DNA of 64,000 nucleotides from Ciona intestinalis (GCF_000224145.3 NC_020172.2:5597350-5661349), one strand, 5' to 3'. Positions 36,401 through 47,868 are shown, numbered from the stretch's first letter. A program made the numbers and translations. Notes: generated by a model not told the origin, from the letters alone.

Positions 36401-37798
36401 TTTAACAGAAACATGGCGGCTCCTAAGACATGGCCAGCGTAGTAAGCTTTTATCTCAAGCTGGTCATCAACCTGTAGGGGTGTGTGTAAAAGTTATGTGT
36501 GTGGAGGGGGGTGTGTTTAATACATTAGTATGGGTTGTCCAAATTGTCAGCTATATTTACCCCACAGATAATAATCGCTTTCAAAGTTACATATAGGGTA
36601 ACTTTAGCAGGCACGGGGTGTAGGAAACAGAACACCCGTGTTATTATGAACAGAGTTGGCCCATTCCCTCAACACCCAGGGTGCTATAACCCATTAGTAA
36701 CCACTTGGTTAGAGAATTTGTTTGTCAAATGTCTTGCCTGAGAATGCATACACCTATCAGTAAGCATTGAATCCAGTATCTATGCAAGGATCCAACCACT
36801 GACCCACGAGGGCCATAACACTGGTCTCATTCACTCATATAATAACACTAACATTAGAACAACACTTCAATTCCAACTTACATGTATAGTTTGGTGAAGA
36901 TTCACTGGAATCACTTTCTTCATGCAATCCTTGATCATCTTCGAGTCAAAAAAGTTTGTTTCTCCTTTCCTATCCACCGTAATTTTCCGGTAATCTTCCA
37001 GTAATATGGGACATATAGCTTTAGTTGGGTGGGTCATGTATATTGGTCCGTCGTATCCTTTCATCTCGGACATGTATGGCAAAGCTCCACAGTGGTCGAG
37101 ATGGAAGTGGCTGCGATGTAAAAATGTTAACTTATTTATCCTTGCATAGCGGGCAACAACAGTCATTATAACACAGGTGTTCTGTTTCATACACCTTGTG
37201 CCCGCTTACAATTATCACGTATGCAATTTATTTATTCTCGCATGACGGGGCAACGACAGTTGGTATAACAGGGGTGTTCTGCTTCAGATGGGGTCGTTTT
37301 GCCATGACATTGGTGTCTTGTACTTTATAACTTGGTGAACAGCAATAAGTGTTGCAAAGTGCATACATATATAACATAGACACATTATATAAAAATGCTT
37401 GATATATATGTCAACATTGAGTTGGATCAATTAACATATGTCTAACATGTGGTAGCAGCATCGTGTTTTGAACCCGGTATCCTTTGTTTCAAAACGAACG
37501 CCGTTACCATTACACTACGGAACCGTAGCGTTCACGTGCGTTAAGTTACGCTACATGAAATAGTTATATTGCACAGTTTAACATTCTGAATGTACCTGAT
37601 GATTACGCAATCAATATGTTCTGTCAGTGTTCCTTTGCCGCCAGTAATATAATCAAAATATGGGAACCTTCGTTCGTCGTTGAACCCCATATGCATACCA
37701 CAATCTAACATGATATTCTTTCCTCCCAAAGTAACAATAATACAGCTTCTGCCAACATCTTGCCCGGCGCCGAGCGGCACCAACTTAATTTCAGGCAT
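30500..37798 (-). CDS. INTS11: Integrator complex subunit 11, RNA endonuclease
   Basis: Eleven minus-strand exons join in phase: 37798-37596, 37110-36882, 36471-36257, 36055-35914, 35622-35480, 34920-34722, 34261-34103, 32349-32168, 31631-31574, 31165-31019 and 30640-30500. The product is 605 residues (human 600). The metallo-beta-lactamase core includes [19 protein letters not shown], the metal motif [11 protein letters not shown] (His box just after the exon 1-2 junction), [13 protein letters not shown] and TESTYATT. The beta-CASP part includes [20 protein letters not shown] and [10 protein letters not shown]. The last catalytic motif is FSAHADAKG. All metal ligands are present. INTS11 cuts snRNA 3' ends and nascent mRNAs as part of Integrator. 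Exon 8's 5' part appears again, with one base fewer, at 33332 in an overlapping contig. It is head-to-head with CDAN1. Confidence 0.96.
31320..31450 (+). repeat. Dispersed repeat, GAGAAGG..AATTAGCAGC family (INTS11 intron 9)
   Basis: Shares AACGAAGAGAAGG, AATTAGCAGC, GTCGTTAAAACACGCTA, AGTAAAAGTGTCAAA and ATAAAAGCGTGGCTG with copies at 49560-49690, 50183-50305 and, inverted, 53705-53790. Non-coding; class unknown. Confidence 0.6.
31675..32145. repeat. MITE whose right terminal repeat is amplified into a ~33-bp satellite, about nine units
   Basis: A MITE body (31675-31850: ACAATTAACAACCG, TTTGTTTACGACCAAATTGG) ends in CCATCTTGCCCCACCCTACT. That end is then repeated about nine times to 32140, each unit reading GTACCATCTTGCCCCACCC then TACTATATATAT. 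The array lies in INTS11 intron 8, right before exon 8. It makes all six frames look open but codes for nothing. Confidence 0.85.
32470..33000 (-). repeat. 97-bp tandem repeat, about five units (INTS11 intron 7)
   Basis: Units start at about 97-bp intervals with GGACCTCACCC, then ATAGAATAGAATGTGC, GGTAATGGGCCAACTCTGG and CCCAGGTCCCATAGC. The overlapping contig (33490-33815) has only about three units, so the copy number differs. Confidence 0.85.
33282..33331. other. Assembly gap, 50 N
   Basis: Text after the gap (33332 onward) repeats 32313 onward, including the start of INTS11 exon 8. Unmerged overlap. Confidence 0.95.
33332..33815 (-). other. Overlapping contig copy of INTS11 exon 8 start and 97-bp repeats
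   Basis: 33332-33368 is the 5' part of INTS11 exon 8 cut by the gap. It has GAAACAGGTAG where the other copy has GAAACAAGGTAG, a one-base difference inside coding sequence that is probably a sequencing error in one contig. 97-bp repeat units then follow in reduced number. Confidence 0.75.
34400..34620 (-). mobile_element. Composite tRNA-derived SINE (INTS11 intron 6)
   Basis: Reading the minus strand: tRNA-like head with CGGTTCAATGC-type B box near 34555, then CTTTACCATTGTGGG and AATTGCTCCAACCCAGCGG, TCACTAATTGGTTAT. A 97-bp-family unit follows. The body is the same as in other SINE copies. Confidence 0.7.
35740..35870 (+). repeat. SINE body plus 97-bp-family unit (INTS11 intron 4)
   Basis: CTTTGGGCAAGACACTCAAC, ACTTCAACCCGGTGGTCAC, then GGTAATGGGATAACTC and CCCAGGTCCCAT. 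The body leads into the 97-bp unit, so that unit too can form a SINE tail. Confidence 0.65.
37441..37530 (-). mobile_element. tRNA-like SINE head (INTS11 intron 1)
   Basis: The minus strand shows an A-box-like GTAGTGTAATGGTAACGG and a B-box-like CCGGGTTCAAAAC about 40 bases apart. The order and spacing fit a tRNA-derived Pol III promoter. It is too diverged to fold as a functional tRNA. Confidence 0.6.
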
Positions 37799-38521
37799 TT
37801 TCTGTATTTTTCAGCTGGAAAGAGTCACAAAATGCGGCAACAATAGAATATTGAAATGTAAACGCACGAAAAACGTGTTATAAGATCTTGCTGTCAAATA
37901 GAAACTGCTGACGTAATTATGACTGTGCATTTATATTCTGTCACAAAAAAACAATAAGTTAAGTTTTTCGTATCTTTTAATTAAAATATTTTTAAAATAA
38001 ATTTATTTTAAATATTTTATTGCTACTAATGTAAGTTTAAAATTATATTTTGTACTTGAATTTGTTTGTTTTTTTATTTTACATTTTGTTTAGATTAGCT
38101 GACTCATGTAAGCTAAATGACGCAGCTTATTTCCCGCGCCTTTACAAAAAGTGTGAAGGGGAAAATAAAAATTAGATTTCGGTTTAAAACGTTTTTATGG
38201 CGAATGAAAAGCTAAAAATCGATATATTTTGTACATGGTAAGTACGTTAGTAGTCTGTATGATGTAGTTTGGTAATTTTAAAGTTGTTTGGTCCTGATTT
38301 ATGACGCAACGTAACTTATATGTGTCTCTTTCTATCACCACGAATTTTTATTAGAAGAACACAGAACAAAACGACAGCTTCTTTAACTTTATTTATGGCA
38401 TCTACACCAATCTAACGTATAGTACTTGAATTTGGTTTAACTTGATGTAAATAGTAATGGTAATGTTTTGACAGGTCTTATGTTTTTAGTTTTTGTAAGA
38501 TTTTTCTGCTAATAAATCAAA
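37799..38521. promoter_or_regulatory. Shared upstream region of INTS11 and CDAN1
   Basis: Divergent starts lie 723 bp apart. A short ATG frame at 38197-38237 ends at a clean donor (ACATG/GTAAGT) and could be a non-conserved 5' exon, but I found no matching in-frame join into 38522. Confidence 0.35.
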
Positions 38522-41500
38522 ATGGAAACAAAACAAAGAACTTTACTTTTAAAATATCTTCATTCTGATAAAGAGACAACAGATTTACAAAAAGAGTTCA
38601 AATCTCCGCATTTTATTTCGTTTTTCCTCAATTTTATTCATAGCAAGTCACATCAGTTGTTCGAATTAAACAGTAAAGCGAACGTGAAAAGTCAAGATGT
38701 TGAAAAATTGGTGACAAAACCGTCGACAGCGAACCAAAGACAGGTGGAGAGAATAAGCACTCCGAAGGCCTTGACTGCATCTCCACAGACATCTTATAAT
38801 GATGGTTTCCAGCAACATAGAGATCATATAAACCGCTCCGCTTATTCAGGAAAAAAGAAAAATCGAAAACCGTTGAACCGTAGCAGACAGGAAAACTCTA
38901 ACGATGGACATAGAAATTTAAAAATTGATCCCAAAACTCCAGTTTTTGGAGATTATTTAACTAAAACTACAAAACCTTCAGTTTTTAATTGCACAGAACA
39001 AGTGAAAGAAGTGTCTCTGTTGAAAACAAGTAAAAGTTTTGACGTTTCGAACAGTGAAGACTTCCCATCTCTATCTTCTTCTGCCCCTCAGCCTAAAACA
39101 GATGAGACAAAGAAATCTAAACGAAGGATTAAACCAACTCTTGTCTCTTCTTCCGTTTCCACGGAAAAATGCAAACTTGTCTTCGATTCTTTTTCCTCTC
39201 CAACTCTACCTAGTGGAAGTAATGTTAAACTTCCGGACACAGCAAAACAGCTACAAGAGGAAAAAGAAATTCTGCTGAAAACAAGAATTTTTAACGCAGA
39301 AAAATCAACCACTGTTAAAGTAAGAATAAAAAAACTAACCCCAAAATACAATCACCCACAAAATTACATACGTGGTAAATTGTAAGCGGGCAAGAGATGT
39401 ATGAAACATACACCCATGCCTACTATGCAAGGATGAATAAGTTACGTACATTAGGCCTCACAATAACATAGTTCTGTGATTACAGATTGCAGCAAGCCTG
39501 GACAAACAACTTGAATGCATAAGCCCTATACAAGCAGATGCTACAACACCAATACAACAACCACGCACAACTGTTACCAACTCATTTATTAAGGAAATAA
39601 AAAGGTGAGAGAACAAACACTTGTACATAGCTGGCTAGTATATCTTACCCAAAAACTTTGGTGACTGGATTATTCAAAGTTAAATTCTATATGTGTGATA
39701 ATCTAACTCTTTAAATAACCTTCACCAGATTTGCTTCACTTTTTGCACACCTCGTTGCTCAATTCCTCGTTCCCAGTATTGTGGAAGAGCTCCACCTTGT
39801 GGTGATGCTGCTAACATTAGACCCATCACTGGAGGGCAGCGTGGAGGTTAATAGAAATCAACAGGGTAAGGATGGCTGACCCACAAATTCATATGATTGG
39901 ATGAGGCTTTAAAATGGGGGAAGCTTGGAGCTAGAACTGTCTTAAAGTTTAAGATGAAAGCTTTTTGGTATGACTGCCATTCAGACCTGTACTTTTTAAA
40001 TATAACCTAACAGTTGGGCAGTATTCGTTGAGTAGTTTTTTAGAAATGAAATATCAGTTTCAATTTCTAATAACTCAATTTTACCACTAGATGATGATCT
40101 AAGCCCCCTGCTCCGAACAACCAATGAAGGTTTCATTTTCGCGACAGAAGCGATCCTCCATCTCTCCCATACTTTAATAATTGAAGTTTTTAACAAAGAA
40201 ATGTTGCAGTTGTTGCATTCTGCCATCCAGGCCAAGGTTGGTCTGATGTTTTGTATTAATATTAAAAAGGTTAATAATAATATTAACTTGTGAAAAGTGG
40301 TGCAACCAACTCAAGGTTATTGTTTTGTTGAAACTTTGTAAAACTACCTAAAAAATACTGAAGTGTCGGTCAAATACAACTTAACTTATATAAACACCTG
40401 TGAAAAGTGGTGCAACCAATTCAAGGTTATTGTTTTGTTGACACTTTGTAAAACTAGCTGTCAAAAATAAAGTGGGTAGCTGTGCAGGTCAAAATTGATT
40501 TTCTTATTACTCATACACACCATTATGATGTCATACACAGGAACAATGCAATGATTTGTTGATGAAACTAACTTCAATGATCAAGACACGAAGTACGGCA
40601 AAACTTTTTCACAAGGTTTGCATATGTGCTATTAACGACATAGTACAGTGGTTAGGGGATTGCATTGTAGTTAAAGTATACCGGGTTCAAGGCTCACCAC
40701 TGCTTCCATTGTGGACGTATGCGCCCTTGTGCAAGACACTTAACAAACATTGCTCCAACCCAATGGGCTAGCAGCTACTAAGCTTCTACAACCTTTATGT
40801 TATAAGAACTGTATGATTGGTAACAGGCACGAGGTTTATGAAACAGAACACTCGTGGTATACCAACTGTTGTTCAGTCGTTGCCACCCATGCGAGGATAA
40901 ATAAGTAACATACGTGGTAACTTGTAAGCGGGCACGAGGTGTATGAAATGGAACACCTGTATTATAACGACTGTCGTTGCCCCGCCATGCGAGGATAAAT
41001 AAGTTACATACGTGGTAACTTGTAAGCAGGCACGAGGAGTATGAAACAGAACACCGGTGTTATAACGACTGTCGTTGCCCCGCCACACGAGGATNNNNNN
41101 NNNNNNNNNNNNNNNNNNNNNNNNNNNNNNNNNNNNNNNNNNNNNNNNNNNNNNNNNNNNNNNNNNNNNNNNNNNNNNNNNNNNNNNNNNNNNNNNNNNN
41201 NNNNNNNNNNNNNNNNNNNGTAAAGTACATTGGTTGGTTTCGCAAGTCAAGAACTTTTCAACTTATGAACCTTTTATAAGGTGGGTGGGAGTATGGTATC
41301 TAATATTGCTTGTGTCAAGAGTTTTAAACCAAAGGGTTATTTAAGTTTAAGGCTTCTCTGGTACTGTTTGAAATTTGAAAAAAACCTTATGTTTTATAAA
41401 ACCTATAAATATATATATATCTATTTGCAGCCACTATTTCGAACTGACTTTTATATACGAGATTGCATCAGCATCATCAGTTGAATTTTCCCACAAACCA

Positions 41501-44500
41501 AAGCTAAATTAGAGTTGTAACTTTCCAGACTTTTCCTTGACAACCTCATTCTTGCTGGCAACAAGAAGTTGCCACCAAAACGTGACACCCCCCACCCAAG
41601 TTTGGTGACTGGTGACCCTGAACGACTACGACTCCTGGAGTCAAGGGTCACGACCCCAACCCAACCCCGAATGACATCATCGCATGGTTGGCTAAGCGCG
41701 GAGCTTCAATTTTTCAGAGGTTTTTTTTCTTGTTGTTTTGATACATATATTTAAATATTAATATAATTTTTTGTATAACCTTGCAGTTTTTGCACTTTTA
41801 CAGGCATTCTTTATTTTTTAAATATAATTTATTAATTTATAATTTTACTTCTTAAATACTTTCTAATCCTAAAAACATTATTTTAGTGCAGAAATCCATC
41901 CCATCGTTAACCTTTATATTAACCGACAGAATTCGTGAAAACCTCGGACAGCTTTTCCCTCAACCTTTACCTACTTCATGGGATAAAGGAACGTATTGTT
42001 GCCATGGAGACTAACATGGATACCATGGATCATGATCATAATAGAAATCTTATAAAGTAAATGTTTTTAACATAAACATATCATAATATATTTCGATACT
42101 GGTGTATATCTTTGGGCAAAACAATTACCAGAAATTGCTACAACCCAGTGGTCACTATTAGGTTGTAGCATCCAGGGTGTTGGGGTAATGGTACAACTCT
42201 GGTCTAAACCCCAGGCCCCGTGGCATTCGGACCTCACCCCTATAAAACACCCATTATTACATCATAAACAGCTTTACTCACATAACAACCACCATTATCA
42301 TCCACAGTGAGGANNNNNNNNNNNNNNNNNNNNNNNNNNNNNNNNNNNNNNNNNNNNNNNNNNTATTCAATCTAAGGATTTTGGGAAATTTTTATGGATT
42401 CGTCGTTTTCCTGCCGTTCTTAGATTCAGTGGGTAAGTTTCATTTACACTAGAACTGTGGGGAAGTAGTTAAAGCACTTATGTCTTAACCATAGGCTACC
42501 AGATGTATTTATTATTGTTAGGTTTCTAGAACACATTTAGGGACAATATAGTGACACCACCGAGCCTAGAACCTGGTACCCTTTAGTCTACTTAATGACT
42601 GACTTAATAGAGCAATTTGGCATAAATCGTATACGTAAAGTACCTTGACCTTGGTTATTGGCACTATTGGGGTGAAGGGACAAATCTACATTTATATATA
42701 TTAGGCATTACGAAGCCTAAAAAGTTAGAAACTAACACACCACCTAGGCCCCCCAACCTACTATATTCAAGTAACACAGCCCCCTAACCCCCACAGGCCC
42801 CCCAACCTCATCCATCTCCCAAGACTTCATAACATCTCGCATCCACCATTCAACCAACCACCATCATACAGTGATGACCATTCCATGGGTTGTGCAATAC
42901 CTCTCCTATGCTACACAGTCTGTACCTGGCAACACTGGGATTTGGGATGTTTTCCATCAAGTTGCTAAAGTATCAAGGTAAATATATTCCAAAGTAGTCA
43001 CATATGGTGTATGCTAATGTTGTATATAGCAGGGTGGGGAAAGATGGGACACCTTTTATTCTATTTTCTCGTCCCATTTGGTAGTAAACAAAAAACGTTC
43101 AAAGAATTATAAAACCGCATCCTCAGGACTCTAAAAGGGAGTTGTTAATTGTTTAAAAGAGAATATTTTGGAATTATGTGCTAAAAGTGTCCCATCTTAC
43201 CCCACCCTACTCTATGCATGATAGCAGCATGGGTGTTGGGGTAACTGGTCAAATCTTGCTCCTAAAATGTTGAATTTAAATTTGATGATTACTTATTTTA
43301 TAAAAATATTTTAACTACTTAAAGAAACGCCAATAAAATTCACCATAATAAAAATATTCTAAGTTTAAACTATTTTTAAAATTTATTTTTAGATATGGAT
43401 CTGGGATTCCCCCTCGTTTGCGACTTTATTTGGTAACAATGGTTGGTTCATTGTTTGAGGGGGGGATGGTTAATCTGTTCTATGATGTCATAATGCAACC
43501 CATTGTTAATCACAATGTAAGAGGTTTTGTTAATTTATTAATTAGCGAAAAATATTTATATATGAAAATTAGTGATCATTAGTTAGTTAAAAAAAAGGAA
43601 TTAATTCTTACTGTTTTGATTAATTAGTAATAGTTTTAGTAACTCGTAAGCTGGCACGAAGTTTATGAACAACCATGTTATAACAACTGTTGTTTTCCCG
43701 GCCCAAAGAGGATAAAGCAAGTAATTAATTAGTAATATTAATTAATTAATCCCTAGATTCCCCACTTATTATTTAATTATTAAAAGCAAAATATTTCTAT
43801 TTCTAAGAAAATTTGTGATTATTAGTTAATAGTAAAAGTAATTAGTAAATTCTAAGTATATTAATAATTCTAAGTATAAAAATTAATGAATTAGTAATAC
43901 GTAATTATGTAATCTTACTAACTAATTAATTAGACGAGAAACCCTACGACCTCGCTTGACCTCATCAGTGACATCACAGACGAAATGATTATGACATCAC
44001 ACTGGAGAATGAACGAAATATCAACGATATTAAAAACGCGATTAATTTCAAAACGAAGTTTTCCGAAGAAAATAAAACCTTCAAGTGAAAAACTCCCGGA
44101 AAAAACAGTAAATTTACTTTTGTTTTTATAAATAAGCTTTTATTGTAACTACTACCTTTTATAAATAAAACATCTTTAATGTATTTTTATATGGTTTACG
44201 TCAAACAGACGTGCTTGTTGCACAAGTATATGATATAAGGTATATCATATTATTTTTATCTGCACATTCTTTACGCTTATCTTATTTCTATTTTTACCTT
44301 TATATTATTTCTATCCTATCTTTATATTGTATCTATTTTATATTTTATATTATTTCTATCCTATCTTTATATTGTATCTATTTTATATTTTATATTATTT
44401 CTATCCTATCTTTATATTGTATCTATTTTATATTTTATATTATTTCCATCATCTTTTTATACTATACTATATCTCTTAAGCTTATATTATTTCTATTTTT

Positions 44501-46854
44501 ACCTTTATATTATTTTTATAGGACGTACAATTCCAACTCGAGGAATTTTTCTTCCGTAACCAGCCATCATCATTGAAGCGTATCGTAACGTTCGTTTCCG
44601 AGCGTTGTCACTCAAACTGCGTCAAGCACATCTGTCAATCATTGTTACCTGAGTTTTGCGACAAATCCGATAAAATTGCTATGTGGGTTGTGTGAATGTT
44701 GAACCAGTGTGGGTGTTTATGCCTTTGTTGTCAATTTTTTCAACCCAGTGTTCACTTTTAAGATGGTATCTTGTGTGAATATTATAGTCTGTAGTTAGAA
44801 TTGTGTGTTGTTCTTAGGCAAAGCAATTGAAGGCTTTTACTCCAACCCAGGGGTTACTAATGGGTTGTCCAGATTATCAGCCATACAGAAAAAAATCACC
44901 CACAAAGTTACATGCATGTTATCTCGTATACATTTATTTAACATTCCAGATTTGTTGCTGCAAAAGAAATACACAAAGATGAAGCCAAGTAAGTTGTCTG
45001 GGATTCATTGCAACAATTTATTCGGGTAAATAATGAAAAAATATTTCAACATGCTTTACCACTCCCATAGAACGCTTGCTCAAGAATTATATGGAGATTG
45101 TTTGTCTTCGATTAAAAATGAAGTTTCGGTTTTTGTTTCAACGAATGTAAGAAGAAGTATCTCAGCGTTGTTGCATACGTCAACCCCAACGCAGGTGAGT
45201 GGGGGCCCACTTATAAGTTACCACGTATGTAACTTATTTATCCTCGCATGGCGGGGCAGCGACAGTCGTTATAACACGGGTGTTCTGTTTCATACACCTC
45301 ATGCCTGCTTACAAGTTACCACATATGTAACTTATTTGTCTTCGCAAGGCGGGGCAACGACAGTCAGTAAAAAACTTCACCTTGTGCCTATTTACAAGTG
45401 TTATTCCCTGGGTGTTTTTTTATGCATGACTGCCAACTTCCTACTTAGTACTTAGACAACCCATTAGTGACCACTGGATTGGAGCAATTACCGTTAACTG
45501 TCTTGCCCAAGGACACATGCACCCACAATGGTAGCAACGGTAAACCTTGAACCGATAACCTCTGGGCTGGAAGTTAAAGGCAGGTCCGCCAACCACTGCC
45601 ATATCTATGGGTGGGATCATGAGTAACTTATCCATGGTTGCCACTTATAGGTTGTAGATACATCGTGTCTTATATCTGAACGTCAAGTCACCAACACTGC
45701 CCTCCAGTGGTTGAACGAGCGACTGTTTGATCACTTGGTGGCCAAAATTAAATCGAGCCGAACAACAAAAACAAAGGTAAAAATATTCTAAATTGCCAAA
45801 AAATAACTTTATTTATTGATAATTGTTCTATTTATGTTGTATAGTAGGTTGGGGGAAGATGGGACACGTTTTGTTCTATACTCGTCCCATTTGGTAGTAA
45901 ACAAAGAACATTCAAAGAAATATAAAACCGTATCCTCACGACTCCCATAGACCGTCATTCATTGTTTAAAACATGATCAGGATATTTAAAAATTATGCGC
46001 CAAAGGTGTCCCATCCCCCCCACCCTACTATTTTGTGTTTATTTATAATTGTACTTATGTTGTACACAAGTATCTTATCCAAATTTTCACCTAAAGTCCC
46101 TGCTTTGGTTTTTTAACACTCATAAATTGTTACACAACTCAGTATAATTTATTTTTAATTTTGTGATTCCCCTTTTAATTCTAACTTTCAACATCACTGA
46201 AGAGGTTTTAGTTTTAAAACCGAAATATTTGAGATAAAATTATTAATTAATTGCTTCTAAGGAAAGCAAATATTTTAAAATCTTTAGCTTTAATTTATTG
46301 TGGTAATTAGTAATTATTTTATTAATATTTAACTTTAGCTAGTTAAGTTAAATTACTCAGGAAAGCAAAGAATTTAAAACTTTTTATGACTTTAATTTAT
46401 TATTAACTTTAATTTCTCAATCTGTTGGCTTAATTAATAACTATGTCATTATTATTAATTAATTAATTACCTTCGTTCAGGAAAGCCAAGATTTTGAAAC
46501 TTTTAACTTTTCCTCGCTAATCAGCCATGCACGACAAGTTATTTTAACCAACCAATCAGAAACAGGTAAGTGAATGCACATTATGATGTCACAAGCACTT
46601 ATTATTTCACCACAGATTCTGATTGTCGACGTCACAATGCACTTTATGAGGTCACCATTATCTCACAATCAATCCCCTGTGATGTCATAAGTGACCTGCC
46701 CCAACATATTCGTAACGTTTTATCTTTTCTAACCAAAGAACTTCTTTTACTTGGTAGTGATGTCACAATGGTTGATGATGTCATCAACTTTGATGACATA
46801 ATAGCTTCAATCAATTTAGACAATTGTGATGTCATCAAACTTCTAACTGCCTGA
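38522..46854 (+). CDS. CDAN1: Codanin-1 (ASF1-binding, histone supply), gene broken by two assembly gaps
   Basis: Secure exons: 38522-39319, 39486-39604, 39729-39865, 40091-40236, 40541-40615, 41529-41719, 42797-42977, 43393-43516, 43934-44107, 44522-44682, 44951-44989, 45071-45194, 45651-45776, 46481-46565 and 46616-46854. Probable: 41431 to about 41480, 41887 to about 42056, and an exon broken by the gap (42308-42313, 42364-42432). Landmarks shared with human codanin: KEF..FFLNFI near the start, [51 protein letters not shown] and [14 protein letters not shown] followed by SNCVKHI. Codanin-1 binds ASF1 and restrains histone delivery; mutations cause a human dyserythropoietic anaemia. The frame around exons 6-8 is not fully resolved. 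Sequence may be missing in gap 41095. The C-terminus seems shorter than human. Confidence 0.9.
39355..39445 (-). repeat. 98-bp repeat unit beginning in the extended CDAN1 exon 1 frame
   Basis: ATTACATACGTGGTAAATTG, GCGGGCAAGAGATGTATG and GCAAGGATGAATAAGTTACG. It lies just after the exon 1 donor at 39320. Without splicing, the frame would run into this repeat and stop. Confidence 0.65.
40625..41094 (-). mobile_element. Composite SINE with tRNA-like head and three 98-bp tail units, cut by gap
   Basis: The fullest copy of the element: tRNA-like head (ACAGTGGTTAGGGGATTGCA; B box CCGGGTTCAAGGCTC at about 40680), body (CCATTGTGGACGTATGCG, CAAGACACTTAACA, ATTGCTCCAACCCAATGG), then tandem 98-bp units to the N-gap at 41095. 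It lies in CDAN1 intron 5. Confidence 0.75.
41095..41219. other. Assembly gap, 125 N, in CDAN1 intron 5
   Basis: The left flank is a 98-bp repeat array. The right flank is unique. Unlike the other gaps I see no duplicated flanks, so DNA of unknown length is really missing here. Confidence 0.9.
42100..42245 (+). repeat. SINE body plus 97-bp-family unit (CDAN1)
   Basis: TATATCTTTGGGCAAAACAAT, CTACAACCCAGTGGTCACT, GGTAATGGTACAACTCTGG and CCCAGGCCCCGTGGC. It lies just before the gap at 42314. Confidence 0.6.
42314..42363. other. Assembly gap, 50 N, inside a CDAN1 exon
   Basis: An acceptor (ATCCACAG) precedes the gap at 42307 and coding sequence (LRILGNF frame) resumes right after it. Part of one exon is therefore lost, with no duplicated flanks seen. 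Confidence 0.85.
43023..43214. mobile_element. TATAGTAGGG-type MITE (CDAN1)
   Basis: Ends TATAGCAGGGTGGGGAAAGA and CTTACCCCACCCTACTCTA around the standard body (CATTTGGTAGTAAACAAAAA). Confidence 0.8.
43635..43728 (-). repeat. Diverged 98-bp repeat unit (CDAN1)
   Basis: AACTCGTAAGCTGGCACGAAG, ATAACAACTGTTGTT and AGAGGATAAAGC. Single unit. Confidence 0.55.
44295..44455 (+). repeat. 45-bp tandem repeat, three to four units (CDAN1 intron)
   Basis: Unit TATTATTTCTATCCTATC then TTTATATTGTATCTATTTTA. Because the unit is a multiple of three and lacks stops, it makes a false open frame. Confidence 0.85.
45195..45400 (+). repeat. 98-bp repeat, about two units, reverse orientation (CDAN1)
   Basis: TATAAGTTACCACGTATGTA, TTATTTATCCTCGCATGGCG and AACACGGGTGTTCTGTTTCA. 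It begins right after an exon donor at 45195. Confidence 0.75.
45450..45600 (-). mobile_element. Composite SINE, reverse orientation (CDAN1)
   Basis: The minus strand has the tRNA-like head (B-box-like GGTTCAAGG near 45548), TTGCTACCATTGTGGGTGC, GTCCTTGGGCAAGACAGTT and AATTGCTCCAATCCAGTGG. Confidence 0.7.
45839..46032. mobile_element. TATAGTAGGG-type MITE (CDAN1)
   Basis: Ends TATAGTAGGTTGGGGGAAGA and CCCCCCACCCTACTATTT enclose the standard body. Confidence 0.85.
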
Positions 46855-47342
46855 ATATTTTTAAGAAATTTTTTAGAATTTTTAAACTTTTTGAAAATTA
46901 ATTTGATATTTGTTGATTTTTCTCAAAGTAAACATGCTCGCTGTCAACTCGCAACTTTGTATTTTTGATATACTTTACTAGTTATGCGTGTATAGCTATG
47001 ATGTCATGAAAGGAATGACGTCATAGATCGATTACGTCATAAAGTTTATAACGTAACTGTGGTCAGTCGCGTGAATCGGAAAACTTTCGGCCGTCGCCAG
47101 TTGGCGCAAACAAGCAGTTGGTTTGTAAGCTAAGAACGTTACAGAAAAAAGACAAAATATTCCATTCACGTTGTCGCCAAAAGAGCGAGTGTAGTGAAAC
47201 ATACTAACCTGAACATTAGTGTCAAAGTTGTAACGTATAAGAAGAGGTAGTGTAGCAGTGGTGTAAAAGATACTGTAAAGCATGGCAGTTAGAGCTACAG
47301 TTCAAGATATTATGATTTTGCTGCTCTTCCTACCAGGAGTTG

Positions 47343-47533
47343 TACAGTAGGGTGGGGAAGATGGAACACCTTTTCATTCTACTTTTCCGTCACATTTGGT
47401 AGTAAACAAAGAACATTTAAAGAATTATAAAAACTGTATCCTTACGACTTCCATAGATCGTTGTTACTTGTTTAAAACACGATAAGGATATTTAGATAGT
47501 ATGTGTTAAATGTGTTTTTCCCCACTCTACTAT
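47343..47533. mobile_element. TATAGTAGGG-type MITE
   Basis: TACAGTAGGGTGGGGAAGATG to TTCCCCACTCTACTATGG, standard body between. Confidence 0.8.
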
Positions 47534-47868
47534 GGTTGAAAACGTAAGTATTATTATTTAATTTAACCAATAGTTCGTGTACCATGCGGTAAGGCCTTCA
47601 AAATTTAAACCTTAGTTGCGTGTGGTTAGCGACTGTTGTTTTGCTGCTAATTCTCTTCGTTGTTTTAATAATATGATCTTCACTGTTGTATTCAATGAGA
47701 TACACACAAATTAGGCGGCAGAAGTGGATACGTCACCGCCGTGAATCTTTCAAATTCTCGTAAACCGCGATAAGACGTCATTGTGTTTAAGACGTCATAA
47801 TGTAAATAATCTCGAATGTGATGACTGACGTTTCTTCGCTACGCGAGGATAAACAACTTACACATATA

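Noticed and set aside
38197-38237. Coding first exon of CDAN1
   Set aside because: Good donor, but no in-frame acceptor joins it to 38522, and the conserved N-terminus starts at 38522.
44211-44576. 121-codon Ile/Tyr/Phe-rich open frame
   Set aside because: Produced by a 45-bp tandem repeat without stops in a CDAN1 intron; low complexity.
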